A stretch of 64,000 bases of DNA from Syntrophaceae bacterium UBA6078 (lineage in GTDB: Bacteria > Desulfobacterota > Syntrophia > Syntrophales > UBA2210), in assembly GCA_002428735.1 (NCBI GenBank), contig DIXO01000009.1, forward strand, positions 1 to 64,000, given 5' to 3'. How positions within the stretch are numbered: position 1 is the first letter of the stretch; each line of letters opens with the position of its first letter. Made by a program: the position numbers and the translations under genes. Positions 1 through 7,714 of this stretch are shown in pieces. Under the pieces are notes generated by a model. It ran no database searches. It saw only the letters and a list, made by a program, of their open reading frames with translations, and was not told the DNA's origin.

Positions 1-47
1 AAAGCGGACAACTCATGTGCTACAAACCCGGACAGTTCTATTTGCTC
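1..47. mobile_element. possible insertion-sequence end at window edge
   Basis: The first 47 bases contain two related words, CGGACAACTCATG (5-17) and CGGACAGTTCTAT (30-42), spaced 25 bases apart. Repeated CGGACA-TTCTAT type words are reminiscent of the subterminal repeats at ends of some insertion sequences. No transposase is visible because the window starts here. The assignment is inference and could equally be ordinary intergenic DNA. Confidence 0.22.
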
Positions 48-52
48 TTGAC

Positions 53-82
53 ACACTATCTTTTGTCACACTATCTTTTGTC
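53..82. repeat. two exact tandem copies of a 15-bp unit
   Basis: The unit ACACTATCTTTTGTC is present twice in a row (53-67 and 68-82). It lies directly after TTGACA (48-53), so the repeat occupies the spacer and -10 region of a possible promoter for the downstream VIT-family gene. TATCTT at 72-77 with an 18-base spacer is a weak -10 candidate. Confidence 0.6.
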
Positions 83-178
83 ATGCCGCAATCGAAAACT
101 GCCCATCGAGATGGTTGACTTCCCGGAAGAATTCACTTACGCTGAAAATCCGCACAAAGGAACGGAGAGAACTGAATT

Positions 179-1051
179 ATGGATATCAGTGAGGAGACAC
201 GCCGAAAGGTGCTGGTGTTCCAGCGGAACGAGATCACCGAGCATCACATCTATCGAAAACTGGCGAAGTGGATCAAGGATCCTGAAAACCGGCGCGTTCT
301 TGAAAAAATCTCCCGGGAGGAACTGGAACACTATCACACGTGGCGGAGCTATACCGACCAGGATGTGAAACCCGATTGGAACAAGGTATGGTTGTATTAC
401 TGGATCAGCCGGATTCTCGGCTTCACCTTCGGCGTCAAATTGATGGAGGGGGGAGAACAGGGCGCCCAGGACAGCTATGATGAACTGCGGGCGGAGATTG
501 CGGAGGCCGAGACCATCATGAACGAAGAGGACCAGCATGAAGCCGCCCTCATTGAAATGCTGGACGAGGAACGGCTGCAATACACCGGTTCAATGGTGCT
601 GGGTCTCAACGATGCCCTGGTCGAACTGACCGGGGTACTGGCGGGGCTGACTCTGGCTCTTCAGAACACCAGGCTGATCGCTCTGACCGGCCTGATCACC
701 GGCATTGCCGCCGCTCTCTCCATGGCCGCCTCCGAGTACCTCTCTACGAAGGCGGAAGAAACAACCAAGAATCCGCTCCGGGCGTCTATCTACACGGGGG
801 TGGCATACCTGATCACCGTCTTCTTCCTCATCCTCCCCTATCTCCTCCTGGACAACTACTACCTCTGCCTGGGGTGCACGCTGGCGGGGGCTGTCCTGAT
901 CATCGCCCTCTTCAACTACTATATCTCCGTGGCCAAGGACGAATCGTTCAGAAAACGGTTCATCGAGATGGCCGGGTTGAGTCTGAGTGTTGCGGCGTTC
1001 AGCTTTCTGATCGGGTACCTGCTGCGCTCGTTTCTGGGGATCGACATATGA
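179..1051 (+). CDS. ferritin-like/VIT (CCC1) family membrane protein
   Basis: This 290-residue protein has two parts. Residues 1 to about 135 are helical with repeated acidic/His motifs typical of a rubrerythrin-like ferritin fold (EITEHHIY near 18, EELEHYHTW near 46, EEDQHEAALIEML near 116). From about residue 138 the sequence GLNDALVELTGVLAG matches the first helix of the VIT1/CCC1 iron/manganese transporter family, followed by four more hydrophobic segments. The likely role is iron (or Mn) binding and transport across the inner membrane. The ATG is preceded by GGAGAG at a good distance. It stands alone; the next gene begins about 110 bases later. The family call is strong; the metal is inferred. 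Confidence 0.85.
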   Translation: MDISEETRRKVLVFQRNEITEHHIYRKLAKWIKDPENRRVLEKISREELEHYHTWRSYTDQDVKPDWNKVWLYYWISRILGFTFGVKLMEGGEQGAQDSYDELRAEIAEAETIMNEEDQHEAALIEMLDEERLQYTGSMVLGLNDALVELTGVLAGLTLALQNTRLIALTGLITGIAAALSMAASEYLSTKAEETTKNPLRASIYTGVAYLITVFFLILPYLLLDNYYLCLGCTLAGAVLIIALFNYYISVAKDESFRKRFIEMAGLSLSVAAFSFLIGYLLRSFLGIDI

Positions 1052-1163
1052 GTTTGCGTATGCCAAAAGTTTCATATGGCAATAGCGTCCGGCTTTTATT
1101 AGAATCTACCCATACATTGCGCGGACAGGGTAGAGAGACAACAGACTTTCAAAGGACAGGGGA

Positions 1164-1628
1164 ATGAATAATCAGATCGACATCAAGACACTCATTGAAG
1201 GCACGCTTCAGGATTCGCTTTTCGCTGTCCTGACGACAGAAAGCGGCGGCCAGCCGCACGCGAGTCTGATAGCCATCACGCCGACCGACGGATGCCGCCG
1301 CTTGATCTTTGCCACCTATCGCGGCACGCGTAAGTACCGCAACCTGGTTGATAACAGCAAGGTTGCCGTTTTTATCGACAGGCGGGAAGCGGACGCTTCA
1401 AGCACACAAGAAGGTTTTGTACTCACCGCACTCGGCCACGCGGAAGAAATCGGTGGCACGGAACGTGCCGCTGCCCTCAAAGCGCATCTGAAGCGGCATC
1501 CCGCCCTGGGGTCATTCCTTCGCTCAGAGAATTGCGCCCTCTTCCACGTCACGGTCGAGTCCTGTCAAATAGTGCGGGGAATTGACGACGTCAGATGGTG
1601 GACGCTAGACGATTCTTCTTTTACCTGA
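1164..1628 (+). CDS. pyridoxamine 5'-phosphate oxidase-like FMN-binding protein
   Basis: The 154-residue product has the split-barrel layout of PNPOx-like flavoproteins: LFAVLTTESGGQPHASLIAI (residues 19-38), then RRLIFATYRGTRKYRNLVDNSK and VAVFIDRR, the usual order of FMN-contacting strands. It is short for a true PdxH and fits the general pyridoxamine-oxidase-like class, often of unknown substrate. AGGGGA stands just before the ATG. No partner gene is evident. The family is fairly sure; the substrate is unknown. Confidence 0.75.
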   Translation: MNNQIDIKTLIEGTLQDSLFAVLTTESGGQPHASLIAITPTDGCRRLIFATYRGTRKYRNLVDNSKVAVFIDRREADASSTQEGFVLTALGHAEEIGGTERAAALKAHLKRHPALGSFLRSENCALFHVTVESCQIVRGIDDVRWWTLDDSSFT

Positions 1629-1689
1629 TACGAATGAGCACTCGGCCTTGCAACAAAATCCTTGGCCGGAATCCCCGGGAGAGGTATTG

Positions 1690-1975
1690 TTACTATCGAC
1701 TTTACTACGATCTTGTTTTGGGGTAGCTTCCCCTTCCGCCCACTGTCTGGTCAGTTTCTTGACGAAGAGCTCTTCGCACCCCATCTTTTTTAGAGCTTCG
1801 GATCGACAGCGACAGCGCCAGCCATAAGATCGACCTCGATGATATCATTTTGAACAAGGTCCCAGCCCAGCGACAAATAATAACCGCTTAATTTGTAATC
1901 GTTACCATTCCCCCGGACCGCGTCTCCATAGTTCCAACAGTCGACATCCACAATGACAAAATCCTGTCATGCAAT
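1690..1975 (-). pseudogene. frameshifted gene fragment of unrecognised family
   Basis: On the minus strand an open frame without a start reads DFVIVDVDCWNYGDAV... to ...LMAGAVAVDPKL and stops at 1797. Shifting frame at that point continues as EALKKMGCEELFVKKLTRQ and on through WAEGEATP. Both pieces have protein-like composition and join smoothly, which suggests the 3' part of a gene broken by a one-base shift, with the 5' part lost (a stop precedes DFVIV). I do not recognise the family. It may have belonged to the region before the TAXI operon arrived or rearranged. Confidence 0.35.
1756..1802 (-). repeat. dispersed repeat, copy A
   Basis: The plus strand shares TTCTTGACGAAGAGCTCTTC exactly with 5949-5968, then a variable 9-base stretch, then CTTTTTTAGA exactly, then a similar CGRATCG end. 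The core contains the palindrome GAAGAGCTCTTC. On the minus strand both copies can be read as LKK-xxx-EELFVKKL-x-RQ, so the similarity may be two decayed 3' ends of the same gene family rather than a mobile repeat. Confidence 0.6.
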
Positions 1976-2200
1976 TTTTTATGGGTAAAAAGATCTTGAC
2001 AATAGTTTTCTGTTGGATTACTTAGTTTCCCGTTTGTAGTCTGAGGGTGGGACCGCAGGGTCGGCAAAGCGTGAGTTGACAACTTTGACCTTTGTTTGGA
2101 GTTTGTATCTTTTTGTCACTCACAGTGGCCTCAGGTTCATGGGAGGCAAGAACGGGAATACGGGGCGCGCGATTAATTAGTTCTGCAAGGATGGAGGGAA

Positions 2201-2214
2201 GCGGTGCGCACCGC
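2201..2214. promoter_or_regulatory. perfect 14-bp palindrome upstream of TAXI gene
   Basis: GCGGTGCGCACCGC is a perfect palindrome 116 bases before the TAXI binding-protein start, within a purine-rich stretch. It could be an operator for the transporter operon or part of a leader stem. There is no direct evidence of function. Confidence 0.35.
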
Positions 2215-2329
2215 AGAGGGAGGTGACTAATCGCTTAGGCTCTACTACGAGAAGTACAGAAGTTTCTTTGTTCTCACACTGTCATTCAGGAACATTAACA
2301 ACACACTATTATGGATTGGAGATTGCGAC

Positions 2330-3496
2330 ATGAGAAAAATCAGATTCATCACCATATTTTTGGTCGTTGCATTGATGACGATGCTGCCCGCCTTGAGCAG
2401 CGCTCAAAAAAAAGCTGAGGCACCGGCACGGTTGTCCTGTTCGGCTTACAATGTGGGTTCGGGCGCCTACCCAATGCTGGCGTATTTTGGCGATGCCTGG
2501 CTGGAAAAATATGGCATCAAGCTGCGTGTGATTCCTGCGGGAACTGACATGGCGCGGTTGATACCGCTCCGTTCAAAGGAGGTTGATTTCACAGCGACAG
2601 GGGTTGCCGCTTATTTTGCGCAAGAAGGCCTTGAAGAATATGCCACCAGGGATTGGGGTCCGCAGGAATTCAGATTTATGTGGCTGGCACAGCACCCGGG
2701 GTTCCCCATGGCAGTGAGGGCCACTTCCGACATCCACAAGCTTTCGGACCTGAGAGGGAAAAAAGTTCCCTTTATTCCCGGCGCGGCCTCGGTCAATATC
2801 GCTGTCACATTGTTTCTGAGGGCGGGAGGATTGACATGGGACGATGTGGTCAGGGTGGAGGTTCCCAGTTATGGTGCCGCCGCAAAAGCGGTCCTCAGCG
2901 GCACGGTGGACACATGCGCCTACAATGTGACCGGTGGAGACATGTATGAGCTGGAAGCAAGCCCCTATGGTATCCGTTATCTGAGCCCCCCCGCGGAAGA
3001 TAAAGAAGCATGGAAGACAATAAAATCCGTTATTCCCTTTTACGCACCCTCCAGGTCTACAATGGGAGCCGGAGTCTCGAAGGAAAAACCGGCTGACACC
3101 ATGACCTATCCCTATCCCCTCTTTCTGGGGTATGCGGAGCAACTCTCCGACGATATGGCCTATTTCATCACAAAAGCGACCCATGAGGCCTATCCCGTGG
3201 TGAGCGAAAAGGACCCCTCCGGTGCCATGAAGCTCTGCTGGCCGATGGAGGCAAATCTGAAACTCTTTGAAAGCGGTGCCTGCTGGCCCTTCCACGATGG
3301 GTCTGTGCGGTATCTCAAGGAAAAGGGATTGTGGAAAGATGAATATGAGAAAATCAATCAGGCGGCGATTGAGCGGCAGAAAAAACTGAAAAAGATATGG
3401 AATGCCACCATCGCCAAGGCAGATGCTTTGAAGATTTCTGACAAGGACTTCAACGCCTTCTGGCTTAAAGAGCGTGCTGCCGCGCTTGGTGAATAG
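2330..3496 (+). CDS. TAXI-family TRAP transporter solute-binding protein
   Basis: A 388-residue exported protein. Residues 1-25 form a signal peptide (MRKIRF, hydrophobic core, cut after LSSAQ). The mature part begins with SAYNVGSGAYPMLAYFGDAWLEK, and includes PAGTDMARLIPLRSKEVDFTATGV and HKLSDLRGKKVPFIPGAASVN, the layout of TAXI (TRAP-associated extracytoplasmic immunogenic) binding proteins, which capture an organic acid or similar ligand in the periplasm for the TRAP permease. The permease gene follows 100 bases downstream after a terminator-like hairpin. Ligand unknown. It is somewhat longer than typical TAXI proteins, with a lysine-rich C-terminal helix region. Confidence 0.88.
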   Translation: MRKIRFITIFLVVALMTMLPALSSAQKKAEAPARLSCSAYNVGSGAYPMLAYFGDAWLEKYGIKLRVIPAGTDMARLIPLRSKEVDFTATGVAAYFAQEGLEEYATRDWGPQEFRFMWLAQHPGFPMAVRATSDIHKLSDLRGKKVPFIPGAASVNIAVTLFLRAGGLTWDDVVRVEVPSYGAAAKAVLSGTVDTCAYNVTGGDMYELEASPYGIRYLSPPAEDKEAWKTIKSVIPFYAPSRSTMGAGVSKEKPADTMTYPYPLFLGYAEQLSDDMAYFITKATHEAYPVVSEKDPSGAMKLCWPMEANLKLFESGACWPFHDGSVRYLKEKGLWKDEYEKINQAAIERQKKLKKIWNATIAKADALKISDKDFNAFWLKERAAALGE

Positions 3497-3518
3497 CAGG
3501 AATGAAACCGGAAGAACT

Positions 3519-3550
3519 GAAAAGGGGGGGGCGTAGGCCCCCCTTTTCTT
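3519..3550 (+). terminator. intercistronic hairpin terminator
   Basis: GAAAAGGGGGGG is followed by a 6-base loop and CCCCCCTTTTCTT: a GC-rich stem flanked by A and T runs, 23 bases after the TAXI stop. Placed between binding protein and permease it probably lets only part of the transcripts continue, giving more binding protein than permease. Confidence 0.75.
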
Positions 3551-3596
3551 GTCGTGGTTCCGCTCTTAAAAAAACGAGTTACATGAAGAGGTCAAT

Positions 3597-5543
3597 ATGC
3601 AAAAACTCACAGAGAAAGCAGCAGAAAATCAACAGAGACCGCTGAATACATTCTGGCGGGGCCTTCTTATTGTTTTTTCCGCCATAGCGATAGCCTTTGC
3701 TGTCAATGATGTATTCAATCTTCGTCTTTTCAACGTCACTATCATGGAAAATTCTTATTTTTATATTCTTATTGCCTTGCTTGTGTCGCTTGTGTTCATT
3801 CTCTATCCCCTCAAGAAAGGCCTCCACACAGGAATCTTGTTTCTGGTAGATGTGGTTCTGTTTTGTGCCACCATCGGAATATGCCTCTACTTTGCCTGGC
3901 ACGGACTGGATATCGTCTATAAAGGCTGGGCAGCGGCAGCACCGAAGCACGTGCAGATATTAAGTCTGATCCTCTTGATTTTGGTAATGGAAGCCCTGAG
4001 GCGATCGTCGGGTTTGGTTATCGCGGTCGTCGTTCTGATATTGTCAATGTATCCTCTCTTCGCGTCCGTCATGCCCGGGCCACTCGAAGGGCTCAGCTTT
4101 CCTCTTTTCAGGGTCGCCACGTTCCATGCGCTCGGAGATGACAGTTTGCTGGGAATCCCAATGCAGGTTCTCGGCCGCCTTGTCCTTGGTTTTATCCTGT
4201 TTGGCGTGGCATTGCAGATTACAGGGGGAGGGAAATTTTTTCTCGACCTGGCGACCGCTCTTTTTGCTCATTTCAGAGGAGGACCTGCGAAAGTATCAGT
4301 TTTTGCAAGTGCCCTGTTTGGTTCCATGAGCGGCAGTGTTCCGGCAAATGTAGTCACCACGGGAAGCTTTACCATTCCCATTATGAAGCAGAGCGGATTC
4401 CAAGGGAAATACGCCGGGGCCATTGAGGCATGTGCATCCACCGGCGGAGTTCTCATGCCCCCCATAATGGGTGCCACGGCCTTTATCATGGCATCCTTCA
4501 TGGGGGTTACCTATCTCAGTGTAGTGAAAGCGGCCATTATTCCCTCCCTCCTCTATTATTTCGGTCTGTTCATACATGTCGATGCGTACGCAGCCGTCAA
4601 TGGACTGAAGGGACTGCCCAAGAATGAACTGCCGTCGCTCGTGAAGGTCATGAAAGAAGGCTGGTTTTATGCCCTTGCCCTCGTGCTGCTGATTGTGCTT
4701 CTCTTTTACAGACTGGAAGCCAGAGCGGCATATTTCACGGCCGTCCTTATCTTTGTTCTTACGAATTTCAACAAAGACAGCAGGCTGAGTGTCAAAAAGA
4801 TGCTCCAGTTCTTTGAGCAGTCGGGACGACTGCTGGCTGGTCTCACCACCATTTTTGTGGCTGTCGGAATGATTATAGGCTCCATGTCTCTGACCGGTGC
4901 GGGCCACTCACTGTCAAGGGAAATTGTGGCACTGGCAGGAGGCAACCTGGCATTGCTGCTTATGCTGGGAGCCATAGCGAGTTTCATTCTGGGAATGGGA
5001 ATGACCATCACGGCATGCTATATTTTTCTTGCCGTGGTTCTCGCGCCCGCCCTGGTGCAATCAGGATTGAATCAAATGGCCGTGCACCTTTTTGTACTGT
5101 ATTGCGCGGTACTTTCCTATATCACGCCCCCCGTGGCGATCGCCGCTTTTTCTGCACAGCCTATGGCCGGGGCACCAGCCATGTCCATAGCCACCACGGC
5201 ATCAAAGTTGTCGACCATCAACTACTTATTGCCATTCCTCTTCGTATTGCACCCGAGCCTCATTCTGAATGGACCCATCAGCGGAACCATCCTGAATCTC
5301 ATTCCATGCGTGCTGGGGATATTATGTGTGAATGCAAGCCTGCATGGATACCTCCTGGGCATCGGAACAACGCGATTAGGTAATAGAGGCATGACCCTGG
5401 CAATGCGAGCAGGATATTTTGTGGGAGGTTTTCTCATGGCGCTCCAGGTTGGATACACTCTTTATGCGGGTCTTGTGATCACAGTGCTTACGTTGCTGAT
5501 GCATGTGTCGCAACGACGCAGAAGAGCGCTTTCATTGCCGTAA
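3597..5543 (+). CDS. TRAP transporter fused permease (DctQM type)
   Basis: The 648-residue product is hydrophobic throughout. The N-terminal third (about residues 20-170) corresponds to the small DctQ-like subunit. The rest is the large DctM-like subunit, with ALFGSMSGSVPANVVTTGSFTIPIMKQSGF near residue 240 and EACASTGGVLMPPIMGATAFIM near 280, which are hallmark TRAP permease loops. It moves the TAXI-bound solute inward using a sodium or proton gradient. Fused QM proteins of this kind normally pair with TAXI binding proteins, as here. A short Shine-Dalgarno (GAAGAGG) precedes the ATG. Confidence 0.9.
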   Translation: MQKLTEKAAENQQRPLNTFWRGLLIVFSAIAIAFAVNDVFNLRLFNVTIMENSYFYILIALLVSLVFILYPLKKGLHTGILFLVDVVLFCATIGICLYFAWHGLDIVYKGWAAAAPKHVQILSLILLILVMEALRRSSGLVIAVVVLILSMYPLFASVMPGPLEGLSFPLFRVATFHALGDDSLLGIPMQVLGRLVLGFILFGVALQITGGGKFFLDLATALFAHFRGGPAKVSVFASALFGSMSGSVPANVVTTGSFTIPIMKQSGFQGKYAGAIEACASTGGVLMPPIMGATAFIMASFMGVTYLSVVKAAIIPSLLYYFGLFIHVDAYAAVNGLKGLPKNELPSLVKVMKEGWFYALALVLLIVLLFYRLEARAAYFTAVLIFVLTNFNKDSRLSVKKMLQFFEQSGRLLAGLTTIFVAVGMIIGSMSLTGAGHSLSREIVALAGGNLALLLMLGAIASFILGMGMTITACYIFLAVVLAPALVQSGLNQMAVHLFVLYCAVLSYITPPVAIAAFSAQPMAGAPAMSIATTASKLSTINYLLPFLFVLHPSLILNGPISGTILNLIPCVLGILCVNASLHGYLLGIGTTRLGNRGMTLAMRAGYFVGGFLMALQVGYTLYAGLVITVLTLLMHVSQRRRRALSLP

Positions 5544-5656
5544 GACGATTCTCATAATCCGGGACCATCCTCTGATCATGCCTGAATGTCAAGAGGTTCC
5601 TGGTCCCTGGTCATGACAGTTGGAAGGATCTTTCATCAACCCCCAATGCAGCAGAA

Positions 5657-5687
5657 CGAGGGGTTGGGCATAGCACCCGACCCCTCG
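5657..5687. terminator. strong hairpin downstream of TRAP permease
   Basis: CGAGGGGTTGGG and ACCCGACCCCTCG pair around a short CATAGC loop with one G-T pair, giving a stem of about 12 pairs, 113 bases after the permease stop. No long T run follows, so it may be a Rho-assisted 3' end or an RNA-stabilising structure instead of a classic intrinsic terminator. Confidence 0.5.
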
Positions 5688-5948
5688 TAATTTCCACGTG
5701 CTGGCATGACCGATGACACGATTGGCTGTGGCGACCATGAACGATCAGGAAACCGGGATCTGGAACCATCTCCTCTGAAGATCCAACCGTTTTTACCCCT
5801 TGTCCTTGCTCCGTCCCATGAGATACTGTCTTCAGTCCTGGACGGGGAGCGTCATGGTCGGTAATCAGGGGACATTCTTCTTGGCTCACTCACTGTTACT
5901 GTCAGTACTGCTCCCCTCTGTTCCCTCTCCACCCGTTGTCGTTTCAGC

Positions 5949-5998
5949 TTCTTGACGAAGAGCTCTTCACGCTCCTTCTTTTTTAGATTTTCGAATCG
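5949..5998 (-). repeat. dispersed repeat, copy B
   Basis: Second copy of the element at 1756-1802: 20 identical bases around the GAAGAGCTCTTC palindrome plus an identical CTTTTTTAGA block. The two copies bracket the TAXI TRAP operon at 4.2 kb distance, in the same orientation, as expected for a duplicated flank or relic ends of one gene family. Confidence 0.6.
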
Positions 5999-6042
5999 CC
6001 TTGAAAATGTTTCTTGCCAGAGATGGCGGGGAAGACCGGCTC

Positions 6043-6525
6043 TTATATTCCCACTTGTACCGGTTGCGGGTTCAGAACTCGCGCCATATCCGCCGGGTCC
6101 ATCTCGGCGAGGAGGCCCCGGTGCCCGGCGTTTATGAATATGCGTGGCAGGTTCAGGATGCTCTCCTCCACGTAAATCGGCATGGCCCTGCGTATGCCGA
6201 AGGGAGAGGTTCCCCCCACCATGTACCCCGTATGTTTCTGAGCCACGGCCGGATCGCAGGGAGTGACCGATTTCGTTCCGATGGTCCGGGCCAGGTTCTT
6301 TGTCGATACCTCCCGGTCGCCGTGCATGAGGATGATGAGCGGGTGTTTATGCTCGTCCTCCATGACGAGCGTTTTGACGGTTTCGTGCTCGTCGCATCCC
6401 AGTTCGCGGGCGGCCACGGCCGTTCCTCCCCGCTCTTCGTATTTATAAGGGCGGAGGGTAAAGATGACGCTGTGCTCTTTGAGGGAGCGGATGGCAGGAG
6501 TTGATGGAATCTTTTCTTTCGCCAC
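6043..6525 (-). CDS. ybaK: YbaK/EbsC family aminoacyl-tRNA deacylase
   Basis: The 160-residue protein has the YbaK fold signatures: TPAIRSLKEHSVIFTLRPYKYEERGGTAVAARELG at the start, KTLVMEDEHKHPLIILMHGDREVSTKNLAR with the catalytic lysine region (KTLV) and TGYMVGGTSPFG (residues 98-109), the conserved glycine loop. Members hydrolyse mischarged Cys-tRNA(Pro) or related species in the cytoplasm. No linked partner; it is transcribed away from the unknown gene at 6599 only after a 73-base gap, so the two may be co-transcribed. Confidence 0.9.
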   Translation of the reverse strand: MAKEKIPSTPAIRSLKEHSVIFTLRPYKYEERGGTAVAARELGCDEHETVKTLVMEDEHKHPLIILMHGDREVSTKNLARTIGTKSVTPCDPAVAQKHTGYMVGGTSPFGIRRAMPIYVEESILNLPRIFINAGHRGLLAEMDPADMARVLNPQPVQVGI

Positions 6526-6598
6526 GAGTTTTCCTTTTATCCGTATTCCATATCAGGGGTTGATGCCATGAGGGGTGGAGGGGAGGGCAGAGCAGAGG

Positions 6599-7057
6599 TT
6601 ACGGCTTGGAGAGGTTGCTCCAGAAGGAACGGGTGCGTTTTTTGAGCTCCGGCAGTTTCGTGACCAGGCGCTGGACGTGAGGGTCGCTCCAGAGGCGGTC
6701 GAACTTGATGACGGCCTTGCATGCCTGCAGCTTTGCGGGGTCTTTCATCAGCTCTTCCAGAAAGGGCCTCTGGCTCTTGACGAAGGCGTCGAATTGCAGG
6801 AGACCCCGTTGATCATTGGAGAAGGGCCGCCCGCTGAGCCGTTCAACCTCATCCGTGGTCAGGCCGACCCCTTCTAGCATTTTGAGAAAATACTCGCCCG
6901 TAATATTCCTGCTTTCCTGCGAGAACTCGCTGAAGCGCTGGGGAGAAAGACCGGATTCTTTCATGAACGCACCCTTGCTGATCCTCTTGGACTGGGCGTA
7001 TTTCCACAGAAAGTCAAAATAGTCATTAAAATCGGTCTCTTTTTTTCTCGCTGCCAT
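6599..7057 (-). CDS. unknown protein with HTH-like N-terminus
   Basis: A 152-residue basic, all-helical protein that I cannot assign. Residues 14-75 (WKYAQSKRISKGAFMKESGLSPQRFSEFSQ then ITGEYFLKMLEGVGLTTDEV) resemble a helix-turn-helix of the Cro/C1 or Mor-like kind, where a plasmid/phage repressor would recognise DNA. The C-terminal half has no known motif. No clear Shine-Dalgarno precedes the ATG. It could be a stand-alone transcription factor; nothing nearby names a target. Confidence 0.6.
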   Translation of the reverse strand: MAARKKETDFNDYFDFLWKYAQSKRISKGAFMKESGLSPQRFSEFSQESRNITGEYFLKMLEGVGLTTDEVERLSGRPFSNDQRGLLQFDAFVKSQRPFLEELMKDPAKLQACKAVIKFDRLWSDPHVQRLVTKLPELKKRTRSFWSNLSKP

Positions 7058-7253
7058 ACCGAAAATATACCATGATTATGACAGGTGTCAAATCAAAATG
7101 TGAAGGTCGTCTTGTTCTTTTTGCTGTCAGGCGCTGTCGGAAGACCCAGTTTCTCCTGTTGACTTTAACTGGCTGTCTGTGGCAGATTAGCCGGGCATTG
7201 CGCTCTTCCGGAAACGGATAGTTGCGAGGACGAGATTAGAAAAGGAGGAATGT

Positions 7254-7625
7254 ATGGCTTCTAAAGATAAAAGCGCACGGGATGCCCAGAAGACTCGCTG
7301 GGAAGGTGTATTGAGCAGTCGTATGGAGACCCTGAAGGAACAGGGTCTCGACAGGGAAAAGATCGCGCGGGATGCCACGGTGAGAAAGTTACGCGCAGAA
7401 ATACGGAAGATCGGCGCCAGGCTCGCCAGTATAGACAAAAAACAGCAAAAGATAGAAGAAAAGGGGAGAATGAAGGCGGAGAAGATGGCCGTCCCCAAGG
7501 AGGAAAAGGCGAAGAAGGCGAAGGCAGATGGAGAGGCCGCTGAGGTAAGCAAAAGACAGCAGAAACTGGAAAAGAAGCTGGAAAAGAAGAAGGAAAAGAA
7601 ACAGGCAGCAGAAAGCGAGAGTTGA
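7254..7625 (+). CDS. small lysine-rich coiled-coil protein
   Basis: The 123-residue product is highly charged. From residue 45 it is nearly all K, E, A, R and Q in heptad-like order (KIGARLASIDKKQQKIEEK and EKKLEKKKEKKQAAES). This points to a long coiled coil or a disordered basic tail that could bind nucleic acid. A strong Shine-Dalgarno (AAAGGAGGAATGT) sets the start and a clear terminator follows, so it is likely a real, well-translated gene. Function unknown. Confidence 0.65.
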   Translation: MASKDKSARDAQKTRWEGVLSSRMETLKEQGLDREKIARDATVRKLRAEIRKIGARLASIDKKQQKIEEKGRMKAEKMAVPKEEKAKKAKADGEAAEVSKRQQKLEKKLEKKKEKKQAAESES

Positions 7626-7657
7626 CCTGAGTTTGATATTTTGAGGAAGTGCAACAC

Positions 7658-7692
7658 AAAACGCCCACCGACTGAAGACCAGTGGGCGTTTT
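7658..7692. terminator. bidirectional intrinsic terminator
   Basis: AAAACGCCCAC and GTGGGCGTTTT form a perfect 11-bp stem with a 13-base loop and an A run on one side and T run on the other, so it can work on both strands. It sits between the convergent lysine-rich gene (ends 7625) and PEP-CTERM gene (ends 7715). Confidence 0.9.
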
Positions 7693-7714
7693 GACTGATT
7701 GAATCCCCCTTGTT

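Larger units (their letters stand above)
1629..2329. other. 700-bp gap: gene relic, repeat and leader of TAXI operon
   Basis: No intact gene was found. The gap holds a minus-strand coding relic (about 1690-1975), one copy of a dispersed repeat (1756-1802) and, nearer the TAXI gene, a perfect 14-bp palindrome (2201-2214). TTGACA at about 2075 could be a -35 element but no good -10 was found at the right distance. Confidence 0.5.
5544..6042. other. 500-bp gap with hairpin and dispersed repeat
   Basis: No intact gene was found. The gap contains a strong hairpin (5657-5687) and repeat copy B (5949-5998). On the minus strand a start-less frame runs from the YbaK 3' end through FENLKKKEREELFVKKLKRQ to SPDYRP (about 5855-6010), resembling the relic at 1690-1975 only in the LKK...EELFVKKL..RQ part. 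Confidence 0.45.

Noticed and set aside
15..368. 117-codon open frame at the left edge
   Set aside because: It runs over the tandem repeat and out of frame through the VIT-family gene, with low-complexity LLTHYLL translation and no ribosome binding site.
5611..5889. 92-codon minus-strand frame downstream of the TRAP permease
   Set aside because: It spans the strong hairpin and has no recognisable protein features or Shine-Dalgarno.
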